Shown here: positions 6,765 to 15,773 of the stretch, one piece after another
Numbering within the stretch: the first letter of the stretch is position 1
How the letters are laid out: each line of letters starts with the position of its first letter
Assembly: GCF_013386585.1 (NCBI RefSeq)
Contig: NZ_JACARO010000098.1
Coordinates: 1-53,259, forward strand
DNA: 53,259 nucleotides
Reading direction: 5' to 3'
From: Pseudomonas sp. P7548
Lineage (GTDB): Bacteria; Pseudomonadota; Gammaproteobacteria; Pseudomonadales; Pseudomonadaceae
Notes under the pieces: generated by a model
Seen by the model: the letters and a program-made list of their open reading frames with translations, nothing else
Told to the model about the DNA's origin: nothing
Databases searched by the model: none
Made by a program: the position numbers and the translations under genes

Positions 6765-9700
6765 ATGTCTAAATTTTTTATCGACCGTCCCATTTTCGCC
6801 TGGGTAATTGCCCTGGTGATCATGCTGGTCGGGGCACTGTCGATCCTGAAGTTGCCCATCAACCAGTACCCGGCCATCGCGCCAACTGCCATTGATATCC
6901 AGGTGACCTACCCGGGTGCCTCTGCACAAACCGTGCAGGACACCGTGGTGCAGGTGATCGAGCAACAGCTCAACGGTATCGACAACCTGCGTTACGTGGC
7001 CTCGGACAGTAACTCCGACGGCAGCATGACCATCACCGCGACGTTCAACCAGGGTACCAACCCGGACATCGCCCAGGTTCAGGTGCAGAACAAGCTGAAC
7101 CTGGCGACCCCACTGCTGCCGCAAGAAGTGCAGCAGCAGGGTATCCGCGTGACAAAGTCGGTGAAGAACTTCCTGATGGTGATCGGTCTGGTGTCGGAAG
7201 ACGGCAGCATGACCAAGGACGACCTGTCCAACTACATCGTGTCCAACATCCAAGACCCGATCTCGCGTACCGCGGGTGTGGGTGACTTCCAGGTCTTCGG
7301 TTCGCAGTACGCCATGCGCATCTGGCTCGACCCGGCCAAGTTGAACAACTACCAGCTCACGCCGGTGGATGTCAGCAACGCCATCGCGGCCCAGAACGTC
7401 CAGGTGGCCACAGGCCAACTCGGCGGCCTGCCTGCCCTGCCTGGCACCCAACTGAACGCCACCATCATCGGCAAGACCCGCCTGCAAACCGCTGAAGCGT
7501 TCGGCAAGATCCTGATGAAGGTCAATGCCGACGGCTCGCAGGTTCGACTGGGCGATGTTGCCCGGATCGAGCTGGGCGGCCAGAACTACAGCATCAGTGC
7601 ACAGTTCAACGGCAAGCCGGCTTCCGGCATGGCGATCAAGCTGGCAGCAGGCGCTAACGCCCTGGACACCGGCAAGGCTATCCGCGCCACCGTGGCCTCT
7701 CTGGAACCGTTCTTCCCGCCAGGCATGAAGGCCGTGGTGCCGTACGACACCACGCCTGTGGTGACCGAATCGATCTCCGGTGTGGTTGACACCCTGGTCG
7801 AAGCGATCGTGCTGGTGTTCCTGGTGATGTTCCTGTTCCTTCAGAACTTCCGCGCCACCATCATCACCACCATGACCGTTCCGGTGGTATTGCTGGGTAC
7901 GTTCGGGATCCTCGCGGCCTTTGGCTTCACCATCAACACCCTGACCATGTTCGGCATGATCCTGGCCATCGGCTTGCTGGTGGACGACGCCATCGTTGTG
8001 GTGGAAAACGTCGAGCGGGTGATGGCCGAGGAGCATTTGTCGCCTAAAGAGGCGACGATCAAATCCATGGGCCAGATCCAGGGCGCCCTGGTGGGTATTG
8101 CCCTGGTACTGTCGGCGGTACTGCTGCCGATGGCCTTCTTCGGCGGTTCCACGGGTGTGATCTACCGGCAGTTCTCCATCACCATTGTGTCGGCGATGGC
8201 GTTGTCGGTACTGGTTGCCCTGATCTTCACCCCCGCCTTGTGCGCCACCATGCTCAAGGACATCGACCCGGAAAAACACGGCCAACCCAAGCGCGGTTTC
8301 TTCGGCTGGTTCAACCGTACCTTCGACAGCGGCGTGCTGAAATACGAGCGTGGCGTCGGCAACATGATCAAGCACAAGATCCCGGCGTTCCTGGTGTACG
8401 CGTTGATCCTGGCCGGCATGATCTGGATGTTCACCCGTATTCCGAGCGCGTTCCTGCCCGAGGAAGACCAGGGTGTGATCTTTGCCCAGGTGCAGACGCC
8501 GGTCGGTTCGTCGGCTGAACGGACGCAAAAAGTCATCGACGACATGCGCGCCTTCCTGCTCAACGACAAAGAAGGCGAACCTGGCGAAGGCAAAGCGGTT
8601 AAGTCGGTGTTCACCGTGAACGGCTTCAACTTCGCCGGCCGTGGCCAGAGCTCGGGCCTTGCGTTCGTGATGCTCAAGCCGTGGGGCGAGCGTGATGCCA
8701 CCCAGTCGGTATTTGAAGTGGCCAAGCGTGCCCAGGGTTACTTCTTCGGGGCTTTCAAGGACGCTATGGTCTTTGCCATCGTGCCGCCTTCGGTTCTGGA
8801 GCTGGGTAACGCCACCGGTTTCGACGTGTTCCTGCAAGACCAGGGTGGCGTCGGCCACGAGAAGCTGATGGCTGCACGTAACCAGTTCCTCGGTGCCGCA
8901 GCGCAAAGCAAGGTCCTGGCGGGCGTGCGCCCCAACGGCGTGAACGATGAGCCGCAATACGAACTCACCGTTGACGACGAAAAAGCCAGCGCCCAGGGCA
9001 TCAGCCTGTCGGACATCCAGCAGACCCTGGCGATTGCCCTGGGTGGCAGCTACGTCAACGACTTCATCGACCGTGGTCGTGTGAAGAAGGTGTACGTGCA
9101 GGGTGACGCCGCCAGCCGTATGTCCCCGGAAGACCTGGACAAATGGTACGTGCGCAGCAACTCCGGGAAGATGGTGCCGTTGTCGGCCATCTCGTCGGGC
9201 AAGTGGATCTACGGCTCGCCGAAGCTCTCGCGTTACAACGGTGTAGCGGCGATGGAAATCCTCGGTACTCCGGCACCGGGCTACAGTACCGGTGACGCGA
9301 TGGCGGAAGTCGAGCGTATCGCCAAAGACTTGCCAGCCGGCGTGGGTTACGCCTGGACCGGCCTGTCGTACGAAGAGCGCCTGTCCGGCTCCCAGGCTCC
9401 GGCGTTGTACGCGCTGTCGCTGCTGGTGGTGTTCCTGTGCCTTGCGGCCCTGTACGAAAGCTGGTCGATCCCGATCGCGGTGATCCTGGTGGTGCCACTG
9501 GGTGTGATCGGTGCATTGATCGCCACCAGCCTGCGCGGCCTGTCCAACGACGTGTTCTTCCAGGTGGGCTTGTTGGTGACGGTGGGCCTGGCGGCGAAAA
9601 ACGCCATCCTTATCGTCGAGTTCGCCAAGGAGCTGCATGAACAAGGCAAGGGCATCGTCGAGGCGGCCATCGAGGCGTCCCGCATGCGTCTGCGTCCGAT

Positions 9701-9926
9701 CATCATGACCTCCATGGCGTTCATGCTCGGCGTACTGCCCCTGGCGATTTCCACGGGTGCCGGTTCAGGCAGCCAGCACGCCATCGGTACGGGCGTGATT
9801 GGCGGTATGATCACCGCCACCGTGCTGGCGATCTTCTGGGTGCCACTGTTCTATGCAACCGTGTCCTCGGCTGGCGAACGTAAAAAGAAAGACACTACTG
9901 AAACTCCTAAAGAGGCTGGCCAATGA
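6765..9926 (+). CDS. ttgB: RND efflux inner-membrane transporter (TtgB/EmhB, HAE-1 family)
   Basis: A 1053-residue proton-driven pump of the AcrB/MexB/TtgB type. It starts MSKFFIDRPIFAWVIALVIM, the typical HAE-1 N terminus. The proton-relay residues are intact: Asp407-Asp408 in GLLVDDAIVVVEN (helix 4) and Lys945 in GLAAKNAILIVEF (helix 10). Two large periplasmic loops follow helices 1 and 7, as usual. It would pump solvents, polycyclic aromatics, beta-lactams, chloramphenicol and other drugs from the periplasm and membrane through TtgC. Length is standard and there is no frameshift. It overlaps ttgC by 4 bases (ATGA). Confidence 0.95.
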   Translation: MSKFFIDRPIFAWVIALVIMLVGALSILKLPINQYPAIAPTAIDIQVTYPGASAQTVQDTVVQVIEQQLNGIDNLRYVASDSNSDGSMTITATFNQGTNPDIAQVQVQNKLNLATPLLPQEVQQQGIRVTKSVKNFLMVIGLVSEDGSMTKDDLSNYIVSNIQDPISRTAGVGDFQVFGSQYAMRIWLDPAKLNNYQLTPVDVSNAIAAQNVQVATGQLGGLPALPGTQLNATIIGKTRLQTAEAFGKILMKVNADGSQVRLGDVARIELGGQNYSISAQFNGKPASGMAIKLAAGANALDTGKAIRATVASLEPFFPPGMKAVVPYDTTPVVTESISGVVDTLVEAIVLVFLVMFLFLQNFRATIITTMTVPVVLLGTFGILAAFGFTINTLTMFGMILAIGLLVDDAIVVVENVERVMAEEHLSPKEATIKSMGQIQGALVGIALVLSAVLLPMAFFGGSTGVIYRQFSITIVSAMALSVLVALIFTPALCATMLKDIDPEKHGQPKRGFFGWFNRTFDSGVLKYERGVGNMIKHKIPAFLVYALILAGMIWMFTRIPSAFLPEEDQGVIFAQVQTPVGSSAERTQKVIDDMRAFLLNDKEGEPGEGKAVKSVFTVNGFNFAGRGQSSGLAFVMLKPWGERDATQSVFEVAKRAQGYFFGAFKDAMVFAIVPPSVLELGNATGFDVFLQDQGGVGHEKLMAARNQFLGAAAQSKVLAGVRPNGVNDEPQYELTVDDEKASAQGISLSDIQQTLAIALGGSYVNDFIDRGRVKKVYVQGDAASRMSPEDLDKWYVRSNSGKMVPLSAISSGKWIYGSPKLSRYNGVAAMEILGTPAPGYSTGDAMAEVERIAKDLPAGVGYAWTGLSYEERLSGSQAPALYALSLLVVFLCLAALYESWSIPIAVILVVPLGVIGALIATSLRGLSNDVFFQVGLLVTVGLAAKNAILIVEFAKELHEQGKGIVEAAIEASRMRLRPIIMTSMAFMLGVLPLAISTGAGSGSQHAIGTGVIGGMITATVLAIFWVPLFYATVSSAGERKKKDTTETPKEAGQ

Positions 9927-11380
9927 GCAAGTCGCTACTCTCCTTAGCCGTCACCGCATTCGTGCTCAGTGGCTGCTCGCTGATACCTGACTATCAGCGC
10001 CCTGAGGCGCCGGTGGCCGCCCAGTTCCCGCAGGGGCCGGCGTATTCGTCGGCCCAGGCGCCGAGCCAGGCCGCGGCGGAGCAAGGCTGGAAGCAGTTTT
10101 TCCATGACCCTGCCCTGCAACAGCTGATCCAGACCGCACTGGTGAACAACCGCGACCTGCGTGTCGCGGCCCTGAACATCGATGCCTACGCCGCGCAGTA
10201 CCAGATCCAGCGCGCCGATCTGTTCCCGGCCGTCTCGGCCACGGGCAGCGGCAGCCGTTCGCGTACCCCGGCCAAGCTGTCGCAGACCGGCGAATCGACC
10301 ATCAGCAGCCAATACTCGGCCGGCCTGGGTATCAGCTCCTATGAGCTGGACCTGTTCGGTCGCGTGCGCAGCCTGAGCGAAGAAGCCCTGCAGAAGTACT
10401 TCGCCACTGAAGAAGCACGGCGCAGCACCCAGATCAGCCTGGTGGCCAGCGTGGCCAACGCCTACCTGACCTGGCAGGCCGACAAAGAGCTGCTCAAGCT
10501 CACCCAGGACACCCTGGGCGCGTTCGAGCAGAGCTACAAGCTGACCTCGCGCAGCAATGAAGTCGGCGTGGCCTCGGCCCTCGACCTCAGCCAGGCGCGC
10601 ACCTCGGTGGAAAACGCCCGCGTGCAACTGGCACGTTATACGCGCCAGGTAGCCCAGGACGAAAACAGCCTGACCCTGCTGCTGGGCACCGGCTTGCCGG
10701 CCAACATCACCAGCAAGCCGCTGGCGGATGACCTGCTCAGCGAAGTGCCCGCCGGGTTGCCTTCGGACCTGCTGCAACGTCGTCCCGACATCGTGCAGGC
10801 CGAGTACAACCTCAAGGCCGCCAACGCCAACATCGGTGCAGCCCGGGCAGCGTTCTTCCCGAGTATCAGCCTGACGGCCAGCGCCGGCACCGCCAGCCCG
10901 ACCCTGGGCGGCCTGTTCAAAGGCGGTTCGGGTACCTGGTCGTTCGCCCCGCAGATCAACATCCCGATCTTCAACGCCGGTAGCCTGCGCGCAAGCCTGG
11001 ACTACTCGAAGATCCAGAAAGAGATCAACGTGGCCAACTACGAGAAGGCCATCCAGACCGGCTTCCAGGAAGTCTCCGACGGCCTCGCCGCGCGTGAGAC
11101 CTACAAGCAGCAGCTGGATGCCCAACGTGGCTTCGTCGCGGCCAACCAGGATTACTACCGCCTGGCCGAGCGTCGCTACCGCATTGGTGTCGACAGTAAC
11201 CTGACGTTCCTCGACGCCCAGCGCCAACTGTTCAGTGCCCAGCAATCGCTGATCACCGACCGCCTGGCGCAGCTCACCAGCGAGGTTAACCTGTACAAGG
11301 CCCTCGGCGGTGGCTGGAACGAGCAGACGGCCAAGAACGAGCCGCTGAAAGAAGAAGCGCCGCCGTTGAAGTTGTTCTGA
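9923..11380 (+). CDS. ttgC: RND efflux outer-membrane channel (TtgC/EmhC, OprM family)
   Basis: A 485-residue TolC-like outer-membrane factor. The leader MSKSLLSLAVTAFVLSGC ends in a lipobox, so it is acylated as OprM is. Two internal repeats form the barrel and alpha-helical tunnel; the characteristic LLQRRPDIVQAEYNLKAANA and AARAAFFPSISLTAS segments fall mid-protein. It opens the path across the outer membrane for TtgAB. The start overlaps ttgB and a terminator follows the stop, so the operon ends here. Confidence 0.94.
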   Translation: MSKSLLSLAVTAFVLSGCSLIPDYQRPEAPVAAQFPQGPAYSSAQAPSQAAAEQGWKQFFHDPALQQLIQTALVNNRDLRVAALNIDAYAAQYQIQRADLFPAVSATGSGSRSRTPAKLSQTGESTISSQYSAGLGISSYELDLFGRVRSLSEEALQKYFATEEARRSTQISLVASVANAYLTWQADKELLKLTQDTLGAFEQSYKLTSRSNEVGVASALDLSQARTSVENARVQLARYTRQVAQDENSLTLLLGTGLPANITSKPLADDLLSEVPAGLPSDLLQRRPDIVQAEYNLKAANANIGAARAAFFPSISLTASAGTASPTLGGLFKGGSGTWSFAPQINIPIFNAGSLRASLDYSKIQKEINVANYEKAIQTGFQEVSDGLAARETYKQQLDAQRGFVAANQDYYRLAERRYRIGVDSNLTFLDAQRQLFSAQQSLITDRLAQLTSEVNLYKALGGGWNEQTAKNEPLKEEAPPLKLF

Positions 11381-11397
11381 TAGCAGCGCTGTACACC

Positions 11398-11429
11398 AAA
11401 CCGCTTCCCTCACCGGAAGCGGTTTTTTT
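11398..11429 (+). terminator. Rho-independent terminator after ttgC
   Basis: Ten-base-pair stem AACCGCTTCC / GGAAGCGGTT with a six-base loop and a run of seven T. It ends the ttgABC transcript 18 bases after the stop codon. Confidence 0.93.
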
Positions 11430-11444
11430 ATGCCCGCCGCTCTC

Positions 11445-11533
11445 TGTAGGAGCTGGCTTGCCAGCGATGGCGGTCTTTCCCTGTGAACAACACTACCTGA
11501 CACACCGCTATCGCCGGCAAGCCGGCTCCTACA
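11445..11533. repeat. REPIN, variant head TGTAGGAGC
   Basis: TGTAGGAGCTGGCTTGCC at 11445 is matched by an inverted GGCAAGCCGGCTCCTACA ending at 11533. The head reads TGTAGG rather than TGTGGG and the right copy has CCGGC for CCAGC, marking a separate subfamily from most others here. Confidence 0.88.
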
Positions 11534-11629
11534 GGTGATCGGCGTTGCGTTGTTGCCTTGCTTTTCGCCCAACCCTTCAGGGTAAAATTGGTAACAGATT
11601 CTTACAGACCACAGAGGGAGCTTGTCGTA

Positions 11630-13327
11630 ATGATCGTAGGAATCGACCTGGGGACGACCAACAGCCTGGCCGCCGTCTGGCGCGGCGATGCCGCCGAAAT
11701 GGTGCCCAATGCCCTTGGCCAGCTGCTGACCCCCAGTGTGGTCGGCCTGGATGATCAAGGCCGCGTCCTGGTCGGCCAAGCCGCCAAGGAACGCCTGCAC
11801 ACCCACCCGCACCTGACCACCTCGCTGTTCAAGCGCTACATGGGCAGCGCCACTGAAGTGCGCCTGGGCGACCGCTCGTTCCGCCCCGAAGAACTCTCGG
11901 CGCTGGTGCTCAAGAGCCTCAAGGAAGACATCGAGCGCACCTACGGCCAGACCGTCACCGACGCCGTGATCAGCGTGCCCGCCTACTTCAGCGACGGCCA
12001 ACGCAAGGCCACGCGCATCGCCGGTGAGTTGGCGGGGCTCAACGTTGAAAAACTGATCAACGAACCCACCGCCGCCGCCTTGGCCTACGGCCTGCACCAG
12101 CGTGACAAGGAAACCTCGTTCCTGGTGTTCGACCTGGGCGGCGGCACCTTCGACGTGTCGATCATCGAGCTGTTCGACGGCGTGATGGAAGTGCGTGCCA
12201 GCGCCGGCGACAACTTCCTTGGCGGTGAAGATTTCGACACCCTGCTGCTGGAACACTTCGTCGACAGCCAGCGCAACGCCCCAGGCTTCCCGCCCACCCG
12301 CAGCGTGCTGCAAGCCCTGCGCCGCGAAGCCGAGCGCGTACGCAAGGCCCTGGGCCAGGACGACAGCGCCGAGTTCAGCCTGCGCGTCGACGGCCAGCAA
12401 TGGGTCAAGACCATCACCCAGCAGGAACTCGCCAAGCTCTATGCGCCCCTGCTGGAACGCCTGCGCGCCCCGATCGAACGCGCCCTGCGTGATGCGCGGA
12501 TCCGTGTCGGCGACCTCGATGAGATCCTGCTGGTCGGCGGCACCACGCGCATGCCGCTGGTGCGCAAGCTCGCCGCCGGCCTGTTCGGGCGCTTCCCGTC
12601 CATCAGCCTCGACCCGGATCAGGTCGTCGCCCACGGCGCGGCGATTCAGGCGGCGCTGAAAGCCCGCTCGGCGGCTCTTGAAGAGGTGGTGCTCACCGAC
12701 GTCTGCCCCTACACCCTGGGCATCGAGACCTCGAACCAGTACGGCGGCCATATCGAAAGCGGCCACTACCTGCCGTTGATCGAACGTAACAGCAGCGTGC
12801 CGGTGAGCCGGGTCAAGACGGTCGTGACCCTGCATGACAACCAGAGCCAGGTGCTGCTCAAGATCTTCCAGGGCGAAAGCCGCCTGGTCAAAGACAACAT
12901 CGAACTCGGCCAACTGGACATCGCGGTGCCCAAGCGCAAGGCCGGCGAAGTCTCGCTGGACGTGCGTTTCACCTACGACAACAACGGCTTGCTGGAAGCC
13001 CAGGTAAAGATCCCGCTGACCGGCGAGCAACACTCACTGGTCATCGAGAACAACCCTGGCGTGTTGAGCCCGGAGGAAATCCAGCAACGCCTGCAAGCCC
13101 TGGCGCAGTTGAAGGTTCACCCGCGCGACCAACAGGTCAACACCGTGCTGGTCGCCCGCCTCGAACGTCTCTACCAGGAAAGCCTCGGCGAGGTGCGCGA
13201 GCAGCTCGGCCACTGGGCCGCACAGTTCCAGCAAGTACTCGACACCCAGGATGAGCGCCGTATCCGCGAGGCCCGCAGCGAACTCACCCGCCAACTTGAA
13301 CACCTCGACAACGGGTTCTGGCGCTAA
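11630..13327 (+). CDS. hscC: Hsp70-family chaperone HscC
   Basis: A 565-residue DnaK relative, shorter than DnaK (about 640) and close to HscC length. ATPase signatures are clear: VGIDLGTTNSLAAVWRG at the N terminus, FDLGGGTFDVSIIELFDGVM, and ILLVGGTTRMPLVRKLAAGL. The substrate-binding domain follows from about residue 375 (SAALEEVVLTDVCPYTLGIE) and the C-terminal lid is short. The start at 11630 follows GAGGGAG; an upstream in-frame ATG has no RBS. The next gene, 11 bases on, encodes a J-domain membrane protein, as in the E. coli hscC region, so the pair is probably a chaperone with its dedicated co-chaperone. Clients are unknown. Confidence 0.92.
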   Translation: MIVGIDLGTTNSLAAVWRGDAAEMVPNALGQLLTPSVVGLDDQGRVLVGQAAKERLHTHPHLTTSLFKRYMGSATEVRLGDRSFRPEELSALVLKSLKEDIERTYGQTVTDAVISVPAYFSDGQRKATRIAGELAGLNVEKLINEPTAAALAYGLHQRDKETSFLVFDLGGGTFDVSIIELFDGVMEVRASAGDNFLGGEDFDTLLLEHFVDSQRNAPGFPPTRSVLQALRREAERVRKALGQDDSAEFSLRVDGQQWVKTITQQELAKLYAPLLERLRAPIERALRDARIRVGDLDEILLVGGTTRMPLVRKLAAGLFGRFPSISLDPDQVVAHGAAIQAALKARSAALEEVVLTDVCPYTLGIETSNQYGGHIESGHYLPLIERNSSVPVSRVKTVVTLHDNQSQVLLKIFQGESRLVKDNIELGQLDIAVPKRKAGEVSLDVRFTYDNNGLLEAQVKIPLTGEQHSLVIENNPGVLSPEEIQQRLQALAQLKVHPRDQQVNTVLVARLERLYQESLGEVREQLGHWAAQFQQVLDTQDERRIREARSELTRQLEHLDNGFWR

Positions 13328-13338
13328 GGGAAAACAAC

Positions 13339-14949
13339 ATGGATTGTTGGACAGTGTTGCAACTGGCAGACGATGCCGACGAGCGCACGATCAAGCGCAC
13401 CTACGCGCGCCTGCTCAAGGGCTGCCGGCCGGACGATGATCCCGAAGGTTTCCAGCGCCTGCGCGAAGCCTACGAAGAAGCGTTGAATGAAGCACGCTGG
13501 CGCACGGACGACGAGGCCGAGGAGACCGTTCACGCGCCTATCGCCGAACCGGCCTACGCCAACCTCAACGACCTGGCCGAACTGATGGACGTGCGCCCGC
13601 TCAGCCCTGCGCCGTTCGACGCCCCAGCACCGAGCCCGGCCCAAGCCCTACTCGCCGGCCTCAACGTGCACAACCTCGATGAACGCTGGGCCCACGCCCA
13701 ACTTCAAGGGTGCGCCGACGCCTTTCAAGACGGTCTGTTGCGCCACTGCTTCGACGCGCCAGGCGAGCGCAGCGCCATCGCCCGTTGGGCGGTGCAGCAC
13801 CTGGAATGGCTGACGCCCTGGCAACAGGTGAGCATGACGCCCTGGCAGCACGAGGCCCTGAGTGCCGAACTGCTGCAGGACTACCGCCTTACTTTGCAGG
13901 AGCTGCTGGAGCAAAAGGCCGAACGCGAATTCATCACCCAACTCACGCAGTACAACACCCAGCCCTGGCTGCGCGTGTTCGACCTGCAGCAACAGTGGCA
14001 ACGCATCGTCCTGCAACTGCTCTACGACACCCAATGGAGCGTGCCGCTGTTCGAGCGGGTGTGCCAGGCGTTCGGCTGGGACGACCAGAAAGGCGTGTTC
14101 CCGGAACCCGCGTGGATGTGGCGCCAGCTGGTCTCGCGCTGCGAGCAGGAAAGCTTCTTCGCCAACCTCCAAGAGAAGGCCCAGGACCCTCGGCGTACGT
14201 CCCCGGATGCGCTGGCGGCGCGGCTGTTGCTCACACCGATGTCGGCCACCCAACACAAACGCATCATCGACCAGTTCGGCGAAAACGAGTGGAACGCGTG
14301 CCAGCACCTGGCCGAAACACTGACCTGGCGCTACCCGCAACTGGCTGAACGCGTGCCGCAAGACGACCTGTTTTTCTGGCGCAGATTTGTCCCTCGGCCG
14401 ATCTACACCCAGGTGTTTATCCGACTGTGGGCCGTCTTTGCATTGGGCCTCGGCCTGAGCATCGCCCACGACAAACCCGACCGCATGGACCTGATGTCGA
14501 TCGTGATCTTCATGATGATGGCGTTCGTACCGGCCGGGATTGGCTTTCGCGTCACACAGCTGTGGGCGGGCATGAGTTCGACCTTCAAGGTCCCGGACCT
14601 GTGGCTGACTGAGCGCCTGGTGCCCAAGCGATTCAACCCCAACAGTTATTGGCTGGTGATACGTCACGGCGTGCCGCAGGCCGTCATGCTGGTGGCCTGC
14701 GGGCTGATGCTCGGCGTGCTGGGCATGGTCACCTACGCCGGCATGGTGCTGTTCAACTTGCTGCATAAAAAACGCATCGGCCACATCAGCCAGGCGTTCA
14801 GCCACGGCTACCCGTGGCTGAACGGTTTGCACTGGGCGTTCTGGAGCCCGCTGCAGGTGGTGTTCCTGGTGGTGATGGTGAGCGCGATTGTTGCGGCCCA
14901 GCATTACTTGCCGGCGGTTCCCTGGACTCATCTAACACTACCGCGTTAG
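13339..14949 (+). CDS. J-domain membrane protein, HscC partner (DjlB/DjlC-like)
   Basis: A 536-residue protein. The N-terminal 50 residues are a short J-domain: MDCWTVLQLADDADERTIKR, then TYARLLKGC, then RPDDDPEGFQRLREAYEEAL. The loop that should read HPD reads RPD (Arg30-Pro31-Asp32), so the canonical His is absent. The middle (about 100-340) is alpha-helical and Gln/Trp-rich with no domain recognised. About four membrane segments follow near residues 355-380, 383-405, 437-475 and 495-525. This matches the E. coli HscC co-chaperones DjlB/DjlC, anchored by C-terminal helices. Encoded 11 bases after hscC, so co-expression is expected. The function beyond stimulating HscC is unknown. Confidence 0.75.
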   Translation: MDCWTVLQLADDADERTIKRTYARLLKGCRPDDDPEGFQRLREAYEEALNEARWRTDDEAEETVHAPIAEPAYANLNDLAELMDVRPLSPAPFDAPAPSPAQALLAGLNVHNLDERWAHAQLQGCADAFQDGLLRHCFDAPGERSAIARWAVQHLEWLTPWQQVSMTPWQHEALSAELLQDYRLTLQELLEQKAEREFITQLTQYNTQPWLRVFDLQQQWQRIVLQLLYDTQWSVPLFERVCQAFGWDDQKGVFPEPAWMWRQLVSRCEQESFFANLQEKAQDPRRTSPDALAARLLLTPMSATQHKRIIDQFGENEWNACQHLAETLTWRYPQLAERVPQDDLFFWRRFVPRPIYTQVFIRLWAVFALGLGLSIAHDKPDRMDLMSIVIFMMMAFVPAGIGFRVTQLWAGMSSTFKVPDLWLTERLVPKRFNPNSYWLVIRHGVPQAVMLVACGLMLGVLGMVTYAGMVLFNLLHKKRIGHISQAFSHGYPWLNGLHWAFWSPLQVVFLVVMVSAIVAAQHYLPAVPWTHLTLPR

Positions 14950-14954
14950 CAGTT

Positions 14955-14997
14955 AAAGCTCGTCCATAATGCTTTCATCAAGTGCGAGCTTTTATTT
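14955..14997. terminator. Possible terminator between the J protein gene and the orphan gene
   Basis: AAAGCTCG at 14955-14962 pairs with CGAGCTTT at 14985-14992 across a 22-base loop, followed by TTATTT. The loop is long for an intrinsic terminator, but the site lies 6 bases after the J protein stop and between convergent genes. Confidence 0.5.
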
Positions 14998-15010
14998 AAG
15001 TACAAAACAT

Positions 15011-15490
15011 TTAAGCGACCTGATTTACTTGAACTTGAAACGCCGAGCTTTTTATTGAATACTTTACTTCTTTGCTTTCAGACAAAAAGTGCACAACTGA
15101 GAACTCAAACTCACCAATAAACCAAGCACCTAATCCCTCGCCATTGATTTGGCCTACTTTAAATGTTCCCTCAGGATCTGAGTGACCGCCTGCCGCAAAC
15201 TCGGGCAATACAAAATTCACACCTACCTGCCCTTCTTGCACCTCACCCGAAATCCGGTATGACGTATAGGACTTGAGTGGATTCCCGCGGAATTCGAGGC
15301 TCTCGAAGGGCCCACCTTCTGGCGGTCTGCATCGGATGAAAAAGTCGGAGTTGGGATACTGAATGTAATAGACATCATCCCAATGACGCACATCGTAACC
15401 TTCGCCATCCTTCGTGATAACAAACTCACAAAAAACAGGGACTACCTTACCCTCACCAAACTCACTTCCAGACCCCAGAGACTTATCCAT
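15011..15490 (-). CDS. Orphan hypothetical protein in AT-rich DNA
   Basis: A 159-residue acidic, soluble-looking protein that I do not recognise. It has no signal peptide or membrane segment; it is rich in Gly, Glu, Phe and Tyr, with repeated beta-strand-like stretches (VVPVFCEFVITKDGEGYDV, YSIKSSAFQVQVNQV). The gene and its flanks are visibly AT-rich next to the GC-rich neighbours and its codon use differs (many AAA, TTT, GAA, ACA codons), which suggests recent acquisition. It is transcribed against both neighbours. An ATG at 15490 with upstream GAGGGTGC is a fair start. It could be a small effector or immunity-type protein, but nothing in the sequence decides this. Confidence 0.65.
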   Translation of the reverse strand: MDKSLGSGSEFGEGKVVPVFCEFVITKDGEGYDVRHWDDVYYIQYPNSDFFIRCRPPEGGPFESLEFRGNPLKSYTSYRISGEVQEGQVGVNFVLPEFAAGGHSDPEGTFKVGQINGEGLGAWFIGEFEFSVVHFLSESKEVKYSIKSSAFQVQVNQVA

Positions 15491-15773
15491 ATCAGCACCC
15501 TCACATTTAACATTGAGTCAGCACTGACACTATAGCTGCGGATTTCGGATCGGCAACTGTCAAATCTAACAGGTTGACGGTTCAACCCTCTCATTCAAAG
15601 TTAAAAACTGGACTTAAATTCAAGTTATAAACAAATAACTTATGACAAAGACCTATTAGATCAATTTCGTTCGATCACCGCCCAGAAACAAATTTGCCCA
15701 ATTGAACCCCCTCCGCCCTCCCACGCACCATGGCCGGCACCTGCATAACCCCAATAACAACAGGTCCTACACC
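15491..15773. other. AT-rich intergenic region between orphan gene and oprD
   Basis: About 280 bases, AT-rich up to around 15690, holding the start regions of two divergent genes. TATAAC/TAAACA-like stretches near 15620-15650 could serve promoters, but none is clear enough to assign. No ORF or repeat is seen. Confidence 0.4.

Noticed and set aside
6141..9644. A 1167-codon open frame on the minus strand across ttgA/ttgB
   Set aside because: Its composition is the antisense of GC-rich RND coding sequence (His/Gln/Arg-rich), no domain is recognisable, and ttgAB on the other strand is unambiguous.
9944..13033. A 1029-codon minus-strand open frame across ttgC and hscC
   Set aside because: Spans two clear genes and their terminator; composition is that of antisense coding DNA.
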